From: JAYZAP01 sp964645285
Lineage (GTDB): Bacteria > Pseudomonadota > Alphaproteobacteria > JAAXGF01
NCBI GenBank assembly: GCA_964645285.1
Contig: CAZYDR010000013.1
Coordinates: 1 to 48,352, forward strand
DNA length: 48,352 nt
Direction: 5' to 3'
The notes under the pieces are model-generated. The model made no database searches. It was not told the origin of the DNA and worked only from the letters and a program-made list of their open reading frames with translations. Positions 7,565 through 16,269 of this stretch are shown here, piece after piece (within the stretch, counting starts at the first letter, position 1; the number at the start of each line of letters is the position of its first letter). Both the position numbers and the translations under genes were made by a program.

Positions 7565-9517
7565 ATGGCCGAGGCAACACAGGGGAGTGCCGAGGGCAAG
7601 CCTCGGGTGGTCGATAATCGGGCCGCCTGGCAACCGAATTTCAATGGCGCGGCGCTGGCTCTCGGACTGGCCGCGGACCACCGCATTGCCGAGGCGCTGC
7701 TGACCAACGGCCAACCGGCTTATGTGGCCGATCAGTCGGGCAAACTGGTCTACGCGAATGACGGTTATCACGAGTTGCTGGAGATGGCGTTGATGTCCAA
7801 CCCGGCGGCAATCAGTGACGAGGACAACCCTATTCTGTCGCCGGACGCGTTGAACCAGGCGCTACAAGCCTGTGAGCCGGTGTGGATCAAGCAGACTCTC
7901 AACACCGAACCCACGCCGCGCAACCTGCGGTCCCTGCATTTTCCCATTGCCAATGAAGATGGTAAGAGCGAGGTGTTGGTCGGCGGTGTCTATTACGACA
8001 TCAGCCGGGAAAGCGCCCTGGCCAAACGAGTCGCCAGCACGCAGGCGCGTTTCGACGACATTACACGGCTGATTTCTGACTGGGTGTGGGAGGTCGACAA
8101 GGATTTTAATCTGACCTTTGTCTCGGCCCGGGTGATGGAAGTATTCGGCATTCATCCTCGACTGATGCTCGATACCAACCTATTCGATATCGGCAGCTTT
8201 ATGGACGCGGGCCGCGACACGCCCGACCTGGAATGGCGTTCGCCGTTCCGCGACAAGCTGTTCAGTATCGTTGATGCCGAGGGCAAACACCGCCAATGCC
8301 AGTTGAGTGGCATGCCCGTATTCGATTCCGTCACTGGCGCCTTCGCCGGATTCCGCGGCACCGCCACCGACATCACCGCCCAACTCGAGGCCGAAGCGCG
8401 CGCCACGGCGGCGCAGACCCGCCTATATGATGTCATCGAAAGCAGCTCCCAGGCCTTTGCCCTGTTCGATGCCGAGAACCGGCTGGTGGTATGCAACGAA
8501 AAATTCCGCGAATACCACCCGACCACAGCTGAACTGATGAAGCCGGGCGTTACCTTTGAAGAACTGATCACCGCCGGCGCCGAGCGCGGCCAGTTCAGCG
8601 ATGCCTAGGGCAAGACCGCCCAGTGGGTCGCTGAGGAACTGGCGCGTCAGCGCGACGCCGGTGATGCTTACGAGCAACACCTCAGCGACGGGCGCTGGTT
8701 GCAGGCCGGTGATCGCCGGACGGCGGATGGCGGCACGGTCTGTCTGCGTACCGACATCAGCGACCTAAAGCAGCGTGAGAAAGCCTTGTGCGCGGCGCGG
8801 GAGGCCGCCGAGCTGGCGAACCGCTCCAAGTCCGAATTCCTCGCCAATATGAGCCACGAACTGCGCACGCCGCTGAACGCCATCATCGGGTTCTCCGAAG
8901 TCATTCTGAAAGAGATGTTCGGGCCCATGGGAAACGAGAATTACGAGGAATACATCAAGGATATTCATGATAGCGGCAGCCACCTGTACTATCTGATCAA
9001 CGACATTCTCGATGTTTCCAAGGCCGAGGCCGGCAAGCTTGAGCTGCAGGAAAACTCCGTCAATATGGATGACGTGGTCGAGCGTTGCATCCGGCTGGTC
9101 GCCAAGCGCGCCCTGGTTACCATTGAGACCCACATCTCCGACGGCACCCCGTCGTTGATCGCAGACGAGCGCAAGCTCAAGCAGATCCTCATCAATCTGC
9201 TATCCAACGCGGTGAAGTTCACACCCGAAAACGGCACCGTCGACGTTATCGCCAGGCAGCTCGACGACGGCCGCTTCGAACTGGTCGTCAAGGACACCGG
9301 CATCGGAATCGCGCCGGAGGATATCGACAAGGTCATGGCGACGTTCGGCCAAGTCGACAGCCGTCTGGCCCGGCGTTACGAAGGTACCGGCCTCGGTCTG
9401 CCCCTGACAAAGTCCCTGGTCGAGCTCCACGACGGGGTCATCACTGTCGAAAGCGAGGTCGATGTGGGAACATCGATCATCATCCATCTGCCCAAGGAGC
9501 GGGTGCAGGTCGATTGA
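7565..9517 (+). pseudogene. PAS-domain sensor histidine kinase, interrupted by one in-frame TAG
   Basis: Read through one TAG at 8606-8608, this gives a 650-residue cytoplasmic kinase without membrane segments. It has three PAS-like domains (near residues 45-150, 165-270 and 280-400), then HisKA with NMSHELRTPLNAIIGFSEV near 430. The HATPase part shows N-box LINLLSNAVKFTP, G1 KDTGIGIAPED and G2 YEGTGLGLPLTKS. The TAG falls in the third PAS domain, in FSDA*GKTAQWVAEEL, and nothing else in the gene is damaged. Without readthrough the product would be a 347-residue PAS fragment and an orphan kinase half. The TAG sits in CTAGG like four others in the window. It could be a nonsense mutation, a sequence error or a recoded codon. 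It follows the DUF2336 gene by three bases. No response regulator is adjacent. Confidence 0.88.
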
Positions 9518-9581
9518 GCCGCCGCCCCGGCGGACCTATCCGATACAAAAAGCGAGGCGCGGAACGATTTTTCCGCCGCGG

Positions 9582-9597
9582 TTAATTAGGCCTTAAC
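9582..9597 (+). promoter_or_regulatory. CtrA binding site, perfect consensus
   Basis: TTAATTAGGCCTTAAC fits TTAA-N7-TTAAC without mismatch, the binding motif of the alphaproteobacterial cell-cycle and motility regulator CtrA. A second half-site (GGTTAAC) follows at 9604-9610. The site is about 50 bp upstream of a 69-residue gene with a strong ribosome binding site and just downstream of the histidine kinase. Confidence 0.65.
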
Positions 9598-9645
9598 CAT
9601 GGCTGGTTAACTATGGTTGTATTCACTCGCCAAGGGGAGGCCGAC

Positions 9646-9855
9646 ATGGCCCTTTTATCTCGCCACATGGACGCACTCATCGACATTCTCGAGAACAAAC
9701 TCAGCGACATGCTCGTCTGGAACGGTGAAGATCGTAAGGAGATCGTCACGTTCAAGAGTTGCCTCGATGAACTCCAGACCATGAAGCTCGACAACGTTGA
9801 CGTCATTGCTTTTGGAAGCGCCAAGAAACGCGGTCGCCGCGCTTCCGCCGCCTGA
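9646..9855 (+). CDS. Small conserved-looking protein behind a CtrA box
   Basis: This 69-residue protein (MALLSRHMDALIDILENKLS...) has an acidic, amphipathic helical N-terminal two thirds. It ends in a strongly basic tail (KKRGRRASAA). I do not recognise a family. The ATG at 9646 is chosen over 9613 because AGGGGAGG sits five bases upstream, one of the best Shine-Dalgarno sequences in the window. The upstream CtrA box and a promoter-like AT-rich spacer suggest its own, cell-cycle or motility linked, transcription. It is convergent with hemN. The strong translation signals make it a credible gene in spite of its size. Confidence 0.7.
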   Translation: MALLSRHMDALIDILENKLSDMLVWNGEDRKEIVTFKSCLDELQTMKLDNVDVIAFGSAKKRGRRASAA

Positions 9856-9863
9856 ATGATGTG

Positions 9864-11213
9864 CTAGACCGCGACCGCGTGGCGCTCCGCATGAAGGGGC
9901 AGGCGACGGTCGAAGACGGCGCAGACCACGCGCAATAACAGGCGCGCCTCCGGCATCACGCGAACCCGGTTGCCGTCAACCTGAACCACGCCCTGGGCTT
10001 CAAGGGGCGCCAGGGCGGCAAGATCCTCGGCGAATTCAGCCGTTGCCTCATCAGCGCCGCCACACAACCCGGCCAAATCCACCTCGAAATCACACATCAA
10101 GCGTTCGATCAGCCGCCGACGCAGGCGGTCGTCGTCGGTCACCGCGATGCCACGGGCAGTGGCGAAGTCGCCGCCTTCGATGGCGGTGCGGTAGTCGGTG
10201 GTGCGCGCCGCGTTTTGCACGTAACCCTGGGGCAGGGTGCCGATGGCCGAGGTTCCGAGGCCGAGTAGCACCTTCGCCGGTTCCGTGGTATAGCCCTGGA
10301 AGTTGCGCCGCAGCGTCCCTTCGCGCGCCGCTACCGCCAGGTTGTCCGTGGGCAGCGCCAGATGGTCGAGGCCGATGGCCACGTAACTATGCTCGAGGAA
10401 GCCCGCAGTCGCCGCCTCGCAGAGGGCGACACGCTGGGCGGTATTGGGCAGGGCGGCCTCGTCGATCAGCTTCTGGTGACGCTTCATCCACGGCACATGA
10501 GCATAGCCGTAGAGCGCGATGCGTTGAGGTTCGAGCTTGAGAGCAGCGTCCACCGTGGCGGTAATGCCCGCGATGGTCTGTTCCGGTAGGCCGTAGATCA
10601 GATCGATGTTGAGCGCCTCGACGCCGGCGCCACGCAGCCAGTCGACGACCTGGGCGGTCATTTCGAAGGGCTGGATTCGGTTTATGGCTCGCTGGACCTT
10701 CGCGTCAAAATCCTGAACCCCGAGACTGGCCCGGTTGACGCCGGCCTCGGCCATTGCCATGGCGATCTCGTTGGTCACGATGCGGGGATCGACCTCGACC
10801 GCGAACTGGGCATCGGAAGTCACGGAGAAGCGATCATGCAGGCGACCGGCGAGGCGGCTGATGCCGTCCGGCCCGAGGATCGTCGGCGTGCCGCCGCCCC
10901 AATGGATATGGACTACCGGGTGGTCGGGACCCAGGGAGTCGGCCAGCAGGTCGATCTCGCGCTCGATCAGCGTCAGATAGGCGTCCACCGCGCGGTCGCC
11001 GCGCGCCACCGTGGTATGGCAGCCGCAGAACCAGCACATCTCGCGGCAGAACGGGATATGCAGATAGAGTGATATCTCCTCGCCCGCCGGCAGGGCCGCC
11101 AGCCAATCGCCATAGCAGGCCGCATCCACCGCCGGCGAGAAGTCGGCCGCCGTGGGATAGCTGGTGTAGCGGGGTACGCGCTGGTCGTAGCGCAGCAGAT
11201 CATCACGGTTCAT
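9864..11213 (-). CDS. hemN: Oxygen-independent coproporphyrinogen III oxidase
   Basis: This 449-residue radical-SAM enzyme decarboxylates coproporphyrinogen III to protoporphyrinogen IX without oxygen in haem and tetrapyrrole synthesis. The [4Fe-4S] motif is CREMCWFCGC (CX3CX2C) near residue 56, followed by GGGTPTIL and FAVEVDPR. The N-terminal YTSYPTAADFS and NIDLIYGLPEQT are typical of true HemN rather than HemW. The length fits the family. An FNR-type box and a well-placed TAGAAT -10 element lie upstream, consistent with low-oxygen induction. It ends in TAG, in the context CTAGC. It runs in the same direction as the upstream FAH-family gene but has its own promoter. Confidence 0.96.
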   Translation of the reverse strand: MNRDDLLRYDQRVPRYTSYPTAADFSPAVDAACYGDWLAALPAGEEISLYLHIPFCREMCWFCGCHTTVARGDRAVDAYLTLIEREIDLLADSLGPDHPVVHIHWGGGTPTILGPDGISRLAGRLHDRFSVTSDAQFAVEVDPRIVTNEIAMAMAEAGVNRASLGVQDFDAKVQRAINRIQPFEMTAQVVDWLRGAGVEALNIDLIYGLPEQTIAGITATVDAALKLEPQRIALYGYAHVPWMKRHQKLIDEAALPNTAQRVALCEAATAGFLEHSYVAIGLDHLALPTDNLAVAAREGTLRRNFQGYTTEPAKVLLGLGTSAIGTLPQGYVQNAARTTDYRTAIEGGDFATARGIAVTDDDRLRRRLIERLMCDFEVDLAGLCGGADEATAEFAEDLAALAPLEAQGVVQVDGNRVRVMPEARLLLRVVCAVFDRRLPLHAERHAVAV

Positions 11214-11248
11214 GGGCGCATTCTAGGGTGCGTCGCCGGGCAATAACC

Positions 11249-11262
11249 TTGACCCAGATCAA
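11249..11262 (-). promoter_or_regulatory. FNR/FixK-type box upstream of hemN
   Basis: TTGACCCAGATCAA is a perfect TTGAY-N4-RTCAA site. Its centre lies 33 bp from the centre of a TAGAAT -10 hexamer (complement of 11220-11225), the spacing of a class II FNR promoter. The predicted transcription start falls on or within a base or two of the hemN ATG at 11213, so the hemN message may be leaderless. Confidence 0.8.
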
Positions 11263-11265
11263 CGT

Positions 11266-12039
11266 CTACTGATCAAACGTATTCGTCAGGGTGCCGATGC
11301 CGTCGATGGTCACTTCGATGGTGTTGCTCGGCCACTTCATGGGGGCGGCGCCGATTGACGTGCCGCAGCAGATGACGTCGCCGGGGAGAAGGGTCATGTC
11401 CTGGGACAACAGGCTGACCAGTTCCCGGGGCTGGTGGATCAGATCGCTGGCCGGGTAGTTCTGCCGTTCGCGGCCGTTGAACAGGGTGGTGATCACCAGA
11501 TCGTCCGGGTTGAGGCCGGTCGCCACCACCGGCCCGTAGGCGCCGAAGGTATCGAAGCTCTTGGCCCGCGCCCATTGCGGGAAGGTCGGGTCTTTTTCGA
11601 TGAGGTCGAGGGCGGTGACGTCGTTGATGCAGCTATAGCCGAAGATATGGTCGTCGGCCTCGGCCGCCGAGATTTCCTTGCTGGTCTTGCCGATGACAAT
11701 GCCTAACTCGCCCTCGTAGACGATGCGGCCGTCGTAGGAGCCGGGCCGCTGGATGGCGCCGCCGCCAGCGAGGAACGAGTTGCTGGTCTTGATGAAGAAC
11801 AGCGGCTCAAGGGGTTTCGGTGTGCTGAGCTTGTCGGCCAGGGCGTGGGAATTGTTCCACAGGGCGATCATCTTGCCGGGCTTGGTCGGGGTCAGCAGGG
11901 TGACCGCTGACAGCGCCAGGGTCTCGCCGGTGGCGGTGGGCGCGGCAAACAAGTCGCCGTCATGAACCGAGATGGTGTCACCGTCGAGGGTTCCGAAACC
12001 ATCGGCGCCCTGATGGTTGAAGCGAAGGAAACGAGCCAT
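11266..12039 (-). CDS. Fumarylacetoacetate hydrolase family protein
   Basis: This 257-residue member of the FAH superfamily is typical for bacterial hydrolases, decarboxylases or isomerases acting on 2-oxo acids in aromatic or sugar-acid breakdown. The metal-binding layout is visible: YEGELGIVIG with the two glutamates, then the aspartate in GYSCINDVTALD and the lysine of ARAKSFDTFGAYGPVV. The GDVICCGTSIGAAPM loop is also characteristic. The exact substrate cannot be read from the sequence. It starts three bases after the gshA stop, so both probably form one transcript. It ends in TAG just before the FNR box of hemN. Confidence 0.9.
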   Translation of the reverse strand: MARFLRFNHQGADGFGTLDGDTISVHDGDLFAAPTATGETLALSAVTLLTPTKPGKMIALWNNSHALADKLSTPKPLEPLFFIKTSNSFLAGGGAIQRPGSYDGRIVYEGELGIVIGKTSKEISAAEADDHIFGYSCINDVTALDLIEKDPTFPQWARAKSFDTFGAYGPVVATGLNPDDLVITTLFNGRERQNYPASDLIHQPRELVSLLSQDMTLLPGDVICCGTSIGAAPMKWPSNTIEVTIDGIGTLTNTFDQ

Positions 12040-12042
12040 GCG

Positions 12043-13407
12043 TCAGTACATGCAGTCCTTGAACAGGGCGTCGATGTTGCCGTTCCACTCGTTGTGGTAG
12101 GCGTCGAGCAGGCCCTCGGCCGGGGTGAAACCCCGGGCGGTGATTTCGTCGAGGGAATCCAGGTAATGGGTCTCGTCCTGGCCGTTGCCGCTGAGAATGG
12201 CGCGGCGCGCCAACCCCTTGCGCGACAGCGCCATGACGTCCTTGGCAATTTCGAGCACGGTCCGGCCACGGTGTTCGGCGCGGAAGCCGTGGCGCGGCAC
12301 TTCGCGGCGCAAATGCTCATGCTCCTCGATGGTCCAGTCCTTGACCATCTGCCAGGCCTCTTCGAGCACGCCTGAGTCGTAGAGCAGGCCGACCCACAGG
12401 GCGGGAAGGCCGCAAATGGCGTCCCACGGACCGCTGTCGGCGCCGCGCATCTCGATGTAGCGTTTCAGGCGCACTTCCGGGAACAGGGTGGTGAGATGGT
12501 TTTCCCAGTCGTCCAGGGTCGGGCGTTCGCCGGGCAGGGCCGGTAGCGTGCCGCCGAGGAAATCGCGGAACGACTGGCCGCTGGCGTCGAGATATTCGCC
12601 GTCGCGATTGACGAAATACATGGGCACGTCGAGGGCGTGGTCGACATAGCGCTCGAAACTCATGTCGCCGTCGAAAACGAAGGGCAGAATGCCGCAGCGG
12701 TCCGGGTCCGTATCGGTCCAGATGTGGCTGCGGAAGCTCATGAAGCCGTTGGGCTTGCCTTCGGTGAACGGCGAATTGGCGAACAGCGCCGTGGCGATGG
12801 GCTGCAGCGCCAGGCCGACGCGCATTTTGGTCACCATGTCCGCTTCATCGAGGAAATCCAGGTTGACCTGGACCGTGGCGCTGCGCAGCATCATGTCGAG
12901 GCCGAGATTGCCCCGGGTCGGCATGTAGGCGCGCATGATGTCGTAGCGCCCCTTGGGCATGATGGGGATATCGCCGCGCTGCCATTTGGGCTGGAAGCCG
13001 ACGCCGACAAAGCCGACGCCAAGCTCGTCGCCGACGGCGTTGACCTGGGCCAGATGGCTGTGAACCTCGGCGCAGGTCTGGTGCAGGTTGGCCACCGGCG
13101 CGCCGGAGAGCTCGAACTGGCCGCCGGGCTCCAGGGATACGGATTGGTCGTCCATGGCGAGGGCAATGACGTTGTCGCCCTCATAGACCGGGTTCCAGCC
13201 AAAGCGCAGCAGGCTGTCGAGCATGGCGCCGATGCCCTGGGGGCCGTCATAAGTAAGCGGCCGAAAATCGTCGAAACGGAAGCCGTGCTTCTCGTGCTCG
13301 GTGCCGATGCGCCAATCTTCCGGCGCTGTACAGCCCGACGCCAGATAACCGACAAGTTCGCTTTTGTCGGTAACAACAGGGCCAGCCAGTTTATCCGGTC
13401 CAGTCAT
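12043..13407 (-). CDS. gshA: Glutamate-cysteine ligase, plant/proteobacterial type
   Basis: This 454-residue enzyme joins glutamate and cysteine, the first step of glutathione synthesis. It has the EWRIGTEHEKHGF-like start (DWRIGTEHEKHGFRF), SLEPGGQFELSGAP, the RYDIMRAYMPTRG stretch and HIWTDTDPDRCGILPFVF, all typical of the GCS2 family found in Alphaproteobacteria and plants. The ATG at 13407 has GAGG upstream; a further ATG at 13437 adds ten residues with no likely role. It is followed by the FAH-family gene after three bases. It runs in the same direction as rsmE, about 110 bp upstream. Confidence 0.95.
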   Translation of the reverse strand: MTGPDKLAGPVVTDKSELVGYLASGCTAPEDWRIGTEHEKHGFRFDDFRPLTYDGPQGIGAMLDSLLRFGWNPVYEGDNVIALAMDDQSVSLEPGGQFELSGAPVANLHQTCAEVHSHLAQVNAVGDELGVGFVGVGFQPKWQRGDIPIMPKGRYDIMRAYMPTRGNLGLDMMLRSATVQVNLDFLDEADMVTKMRVGLALQPIATALFANSPFTEGKPNGFMSFRSHIWTDTDPDRCGILPFVFDGDMSFERYVDHALDVPMYFVNRDGEYLDASGQSFRDFLGGTLPALPGERPTLDDWENHLTTLFPEVRLKRYIEMRGADSGPWDAICGLPALWVGLLYDSGVLEEAWQMVKDWTIEEHEHLRREVPRHGFRAEHRGRTVLEIAKDVMALSRKGLARRAILSGNGQDETHYLDSLDEITARGFTPAEGLLDAYHNEWNGNIDALFKDCMY

Positions 13408-13514
13408 AGAAAAAAACCTCACTCCCTCGCGGAACAACGTGCTTTACACGCAACCTACCCCGGCGACAAGAGCCGAGAATGGGAAGCAGCCATGCAGTCG
13501 CTGGCGCTTTTCGC

Positions 13515-14252
13515 TCATCGCCAGTCGCCGACAAGCGCCTGCCAGCAAGCCAGAGCAGCACTGACGGCGGTCTCCGCGCGCAAGATGCGGGGCCCAAGAC
13601 CGGCCCGAAGGGCGCCAGGAAGAGCGGCTAGGGCTTCGGATTCGCCGAGGGCGAAGCCGCCCTCGGGGCCGATTATGACGGCCCAGGGGCCGGGTGCGAT
13701 GCCGTTCAGGGCGCCGGCGAGGGGCGCGCCGGCGCCGCTTTCGTCGCACAACAACAACCGTCGGTCGCCGGGCCATTGGTCGAGCACCTTATCAAGCGGT
13801 GCTGGTTCGAAAACCTCGGGCAGGGACAGCCGGCCGCATTGCTCGGCGGCCTCCATGGCGTTGGCGCGAAGGCGGTCGAGATTGACCCGCCGGGCCACGG
13901 TGTTGCGGGTGACGACCGGCCACAGGGCCGAGACGCCGAGCTCGGTCGCCATGCGGGCGATGAGATCCACCGGCGCCCGCTTGACCGGGGCGAACAATAG
14001 CCAGAGGTCCGGTTCGGGAGTCTGGGGCCGGGTTTGGCTCACGGGCCGCGCCGCGCCGACCTTGCGCTTGAGGGCGGTGATCTCCGCCTGCCATTCGCCG
14101 TGGCGTCCGTTGAACAGGCGCAGACCGTCGCCGGCGCCCCGGCGCATGACCGCGCCCAGGTAGTGGGCCTGGGCCGGGCTCAGGACAATCTCGTTGCCGG
14201 CCGTGAGGTCGGCATCCACATAGAGGCGCGGCGCGGCGCGGTCAGTGGCCAT
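13515..14252 (-). CDS. rsmE: 16S rRNA m3U1498 methyltransferase
   Basis: This 245-residue SPOUT-class methyltransferase modifies U1498 of 16S rRNA. The N-terminal PUA-like part (HYLGAVMRRGAGDGLRLFNG) is followed by the knotted catalytic domain with RNTVARRVNLDR, EAAEQCGRLSLPEV, IIGPEGGFALGE and GPRILRAETA. These motifs and the length fit RsmE well. It lies upstream of gshA in the same direction, a frequent alphaproteobacterial order (ubiA divergent, rsmE, gshA). The start ATG at 14252 directly precedes the conserved RLYVDADL stretch. Confidence 0.95.
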   Translation of the reverse strand: MATDRAAPRLYVDADLTAGNEIVLSPAQAHYLGAVMRRGAGDGLRLFNGRHGEWQAEITALKRKVGAARPVSQTRPQTPEPDLWLLFAPVKRAPVDLIARMATELGVSALWPVVTRNTVARRVNLDRLRANAMEAAEQCGRLSLPEVFEPAPLDKVLDQWPGDRRLLLCDESGAGAPLAGALNGIAPGPWAVIIGPEGGFALGESEALAALPGALRAGLGPRILRAETAVSAALACWQALVGDWR

Positions 14253-14263
14253 GACGTGACCTC

Positions 14264-14326
14264 GGTTGACGGTAAGCCATGCTTGGTTGACGGATAGCCA
14301 AGCTTGGTTGACGGATAGAATGTGCG
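14264..14326. repeat. 21-bp tandem repeat, 2.6 copies, in the rsmE/ubiA divergent region
   Basis: GGTTGACGGTAAGCCATGCT (14264), GGTTGACGGATAGCCAAGCT (14285) and GGTTGACGGATAG (14306) repeat with a strict 21-bp period. Each unit begins with a TTGACGG block that resembles a -35 element. The last TTGACG stands 17 bp from CATAGT-like sequence in front of ubiA and may be its promoter. Repeated operators on one DNA face are possible; strand slippage is the simpler origin. Confidence 0.6.
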
Positions 14327-14347
14327 AATCGCATAGTGCATCTTATC

Positions 14348-15289
14348 ATGTCCCGCGCCATGCCAACCCCCTCCACGCCAACTCCTTCCGGGACCGACAT
14401 TGCCGCCGACGGCTGGGTCGACCGCTATGTGCCCACTAGGCTAAGGCCCTTTTGCATCCTGGCCCGCCTCGACCGGCCCATCGGCACTTGGCTGCTATTG
14501 TGGCCGTGCTGGTGGGGTCTCGCCCTGGCCTCACCCAGGCTTGGGCAGGGCCTCTGGTTGATGGCGCTGTTCGCCGTCGGCGCCCTGGTCATGCGCGGCG
14601 CCGGCTGCACTATCAACGACATCGCCGACCGCGACTTCGATGCCCGGGTGGCGCGCACCGCGACCCGGCCGCTGGCCAGCGGCGCCCTCAAGCCGGCCCA
14701 CGCTTGGCTGTTCCTCGCCGCCCTGCTCGGCGCCGGTCTCGCTGTTCTAATCCAACTCAACCACGCCGCCATCGTCCTCGGCATCGCCGCTCTGCCCCTG
14801 GTGGCGCTCTATCCGTTTATGAAGCGCATCACCTGGTGGCCCCAGGCATGGCTTGGCCTGACATTCAATTGGGGCGTCCTGGTCGGTTGGGCGGCCGTGG
14901 CCGGCGCCATCGGTCCGCCGGCCGTGGCGCTCTATACCGCAGGCATCGCCTGGACCCTGGGCTACGACACTATATACGCCCACCAGGACAAGGAGGACGA
15001 TGCCCTGATCGGCGTCAAATCCTCGGCCCGCCGGCTCGGCGACAGCACGCGCCCCTGGCTCTGGGGCTTCTATGGAATAGCCTTGGCCCTGATTACTCTA
15101 GCCGGCGCTCTGGCCGGTCTCGCCTGGCCGTTCTATGTGGGGATGGCGGTGGCGGCAGGGCAACTCGCCTGGCAGGTGGCCACCGTCGATATCGACAATT
15201 CCGATGACTGTATGGCTAAGTTCAAATCCAACAAGTGGTTCGGCCTGATCGTCTTCGCCGCCATGATCGCCGGCCAGATGGCGGGCTAA
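14348..15289 (+). CDS. ubiA: 4-hydroxybenzoate polyprenyltransferase
   Basis: This integral membrane prenyltransferase of about 313 residues attaches the polyprenyl tail to 4-hydroxybenzoate in ubiquinone synthesis. The first Asp-rich motif appears as GCTINDIADRDFDARVART and the second as YDTIYAHQDKEDDALIGVKSSA, both intact. Multiple hydrophobic segments follow the expected eight or nine helix pattern (RLDRPIGTWLLLWPCWWGL is the first). The ATG at 14348 is favoured over GTG at 14336. Its TAA overlaps the stop of the convergent gene by two bases. A UbiD-family decarboxylase, which could act in the next step, lies 2.4 kb downstream. Confidence 0.95.
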   Translation: MSRAMPTPSTPTPSGTDIAADGWVDRYVPTRLRPFCILARLDRPIGTWLLLWPCWWGLALASPRLGQGLWLMALFAVGALVMRGAGCTINDIADRDFDARVARTATRPLASGALKPAHAWLFLAALLGAGLAVLIQLNHAAIVLGIAALPLVALYPFMKRITWWPQAWLGLTFNWGVLVGWAAVAGAIGPPAVALYTAGIAWTLGYDTIYAHQDKEDDALIGVKSSARRLGDSTRPWLWGFYGIALALITLAGALAGLAWPFYVGMAVAAGQLAWQVATVDIDNSDDCMAKFKSNKWFGLIVFAAMIAGQMAG

Positions 15290-16122
15290 CTCTTCAGCAC
15301 CTCGAAGGCGGCGAATTCCGGGCGGCGGGCGAATTGGCGCAGGACGGCGGAGCGTTCCCGGCGTAGCGGTTCGTTTTCGATATTCTCCATGATGAAGTCG
15401 TCGAGACTTATGCCCGGCGCGGTGTGATCGCGGGCTTTGGCCAGCATGACCGGCAGGCTGGCGGAGGCGAAGCGCCGGCGTTGCGCCTTGACCGCGGAGA
15501 GGGCCGTCGGCGCGTCGTCGAGCATGGCGCTGCCGTAGAGCGTCAGATAGACGTAGGCGTTGTCGATGATCTCAAGGCCTTCGATCTCGAGAATCAGCTG
15601 CTCGAGATGGCCATAGACGTAATTGGTGGCGGATAACTCGGTCTTGTGCATCAACGCCAGTTGGTCCGTCGTGAGATAGGTCACGGCGATCTCGGCGGTG
15701 GTGCCGGGCGACACGTCCAGGGTCGCCGGCATGGCGCCGTAGCCCGAAAAATGCGGCGCGTAGACCACGTCGTGATCGATCAGCCGGGCGCGCATGACCG
15801 GGATTACCACGTCCTGATCGTCCTGTTCGTATAGGGCGGCGAACTTGCGCGCCAACTGGGCCGGGGCGGCGTTGGAACCGTGAGCAATGACCGGCACCCG
15901 ATCGTCCAGGGCGGCGGCGCCGGCGACGCCGAGATCCTTGAGCACCGCGCCCACGGGCTGCATCTCGCGGCCCACATAGATGGCGCCGACGAGAATCGGA
16001 TCCTCGTCGAAACCGGCGATCTCGTAGTCGGTGCCGTTGACGAAAAGATACGAGTAGGGCGGGGCGTAATAAGGATATTCCTTGGCCCGCGCCAGGGGGT
16101 CAGTGCCGAGAGATGCGTTCAT
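15286..16122 (-). CDS. Conserved hypothetical protein, gamma-glutamylcyclotransferase-like
   Basis: This 278-residue protein has no membrane segment. The stretch VIAHGSNAAPAQLARKF resembles the YGSN substrate loop of the gamma-glutamylcyclotransferase (GGCT) fold. The later PATLDVSPGTTAEIAVTYLT and TDQLALMHKTELSATNY echo the family's A-x-I...PG...V.GVxY.L...L..LD..E pattern. If right, it would act on gamma-glutamyl or related peptides, which would suit a genome with gshA four kilobases away. The assignment is weak and rests on pattern only. Its TAG overlaps the TAA of ubiA in the convergent arrangement CTAA. Confidence 0.6.
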   Translation of the reverse strand: MNASLGTDPLARAKEYPYYAPPYSYLFVNGTDYEIAGFDEDPILVGAIYVGREMQPVGAVLKDLGVAGAAALDDRVPVIAHGSNAAPAQLARKFAALYEQDDQDVVIPVMRARLIDHDVVYAPHFSGYGAMPATLDVSPGTTAEIAVTYLTTDQLALMHKTELSATNYVYGHLEQLILEIEGLEIIDNAYVYLTLYGSAMLDDAPTALSAVKAQRRRFASASLPVMLAKARDHTAPGISLDDFIMENIENEPLRRERSAVLRQFARRPEFAAFEVLKS

Positions 16123-16269
16123 AGTCTCGTATTGTGACGGTTTGATCTTACATAAACCTTACCACAGTGAAGGGTCGATGGGGTCGAGCGCCCTTGACGC
16201 CTCGCCGTGGTTGGGGCGCAATGGCCCTCAAATTTACGCGCCACGGGCGCAAACTCTGGGAGAGCAACA

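Noticed and set aside
12637..14163. Long open frame of 508 codons on the + strand
   Set aside because: It is antisense to gshA and rsmE, has no domain and crosses two real genes; long antisense frames are expected in GC-rich DNA.
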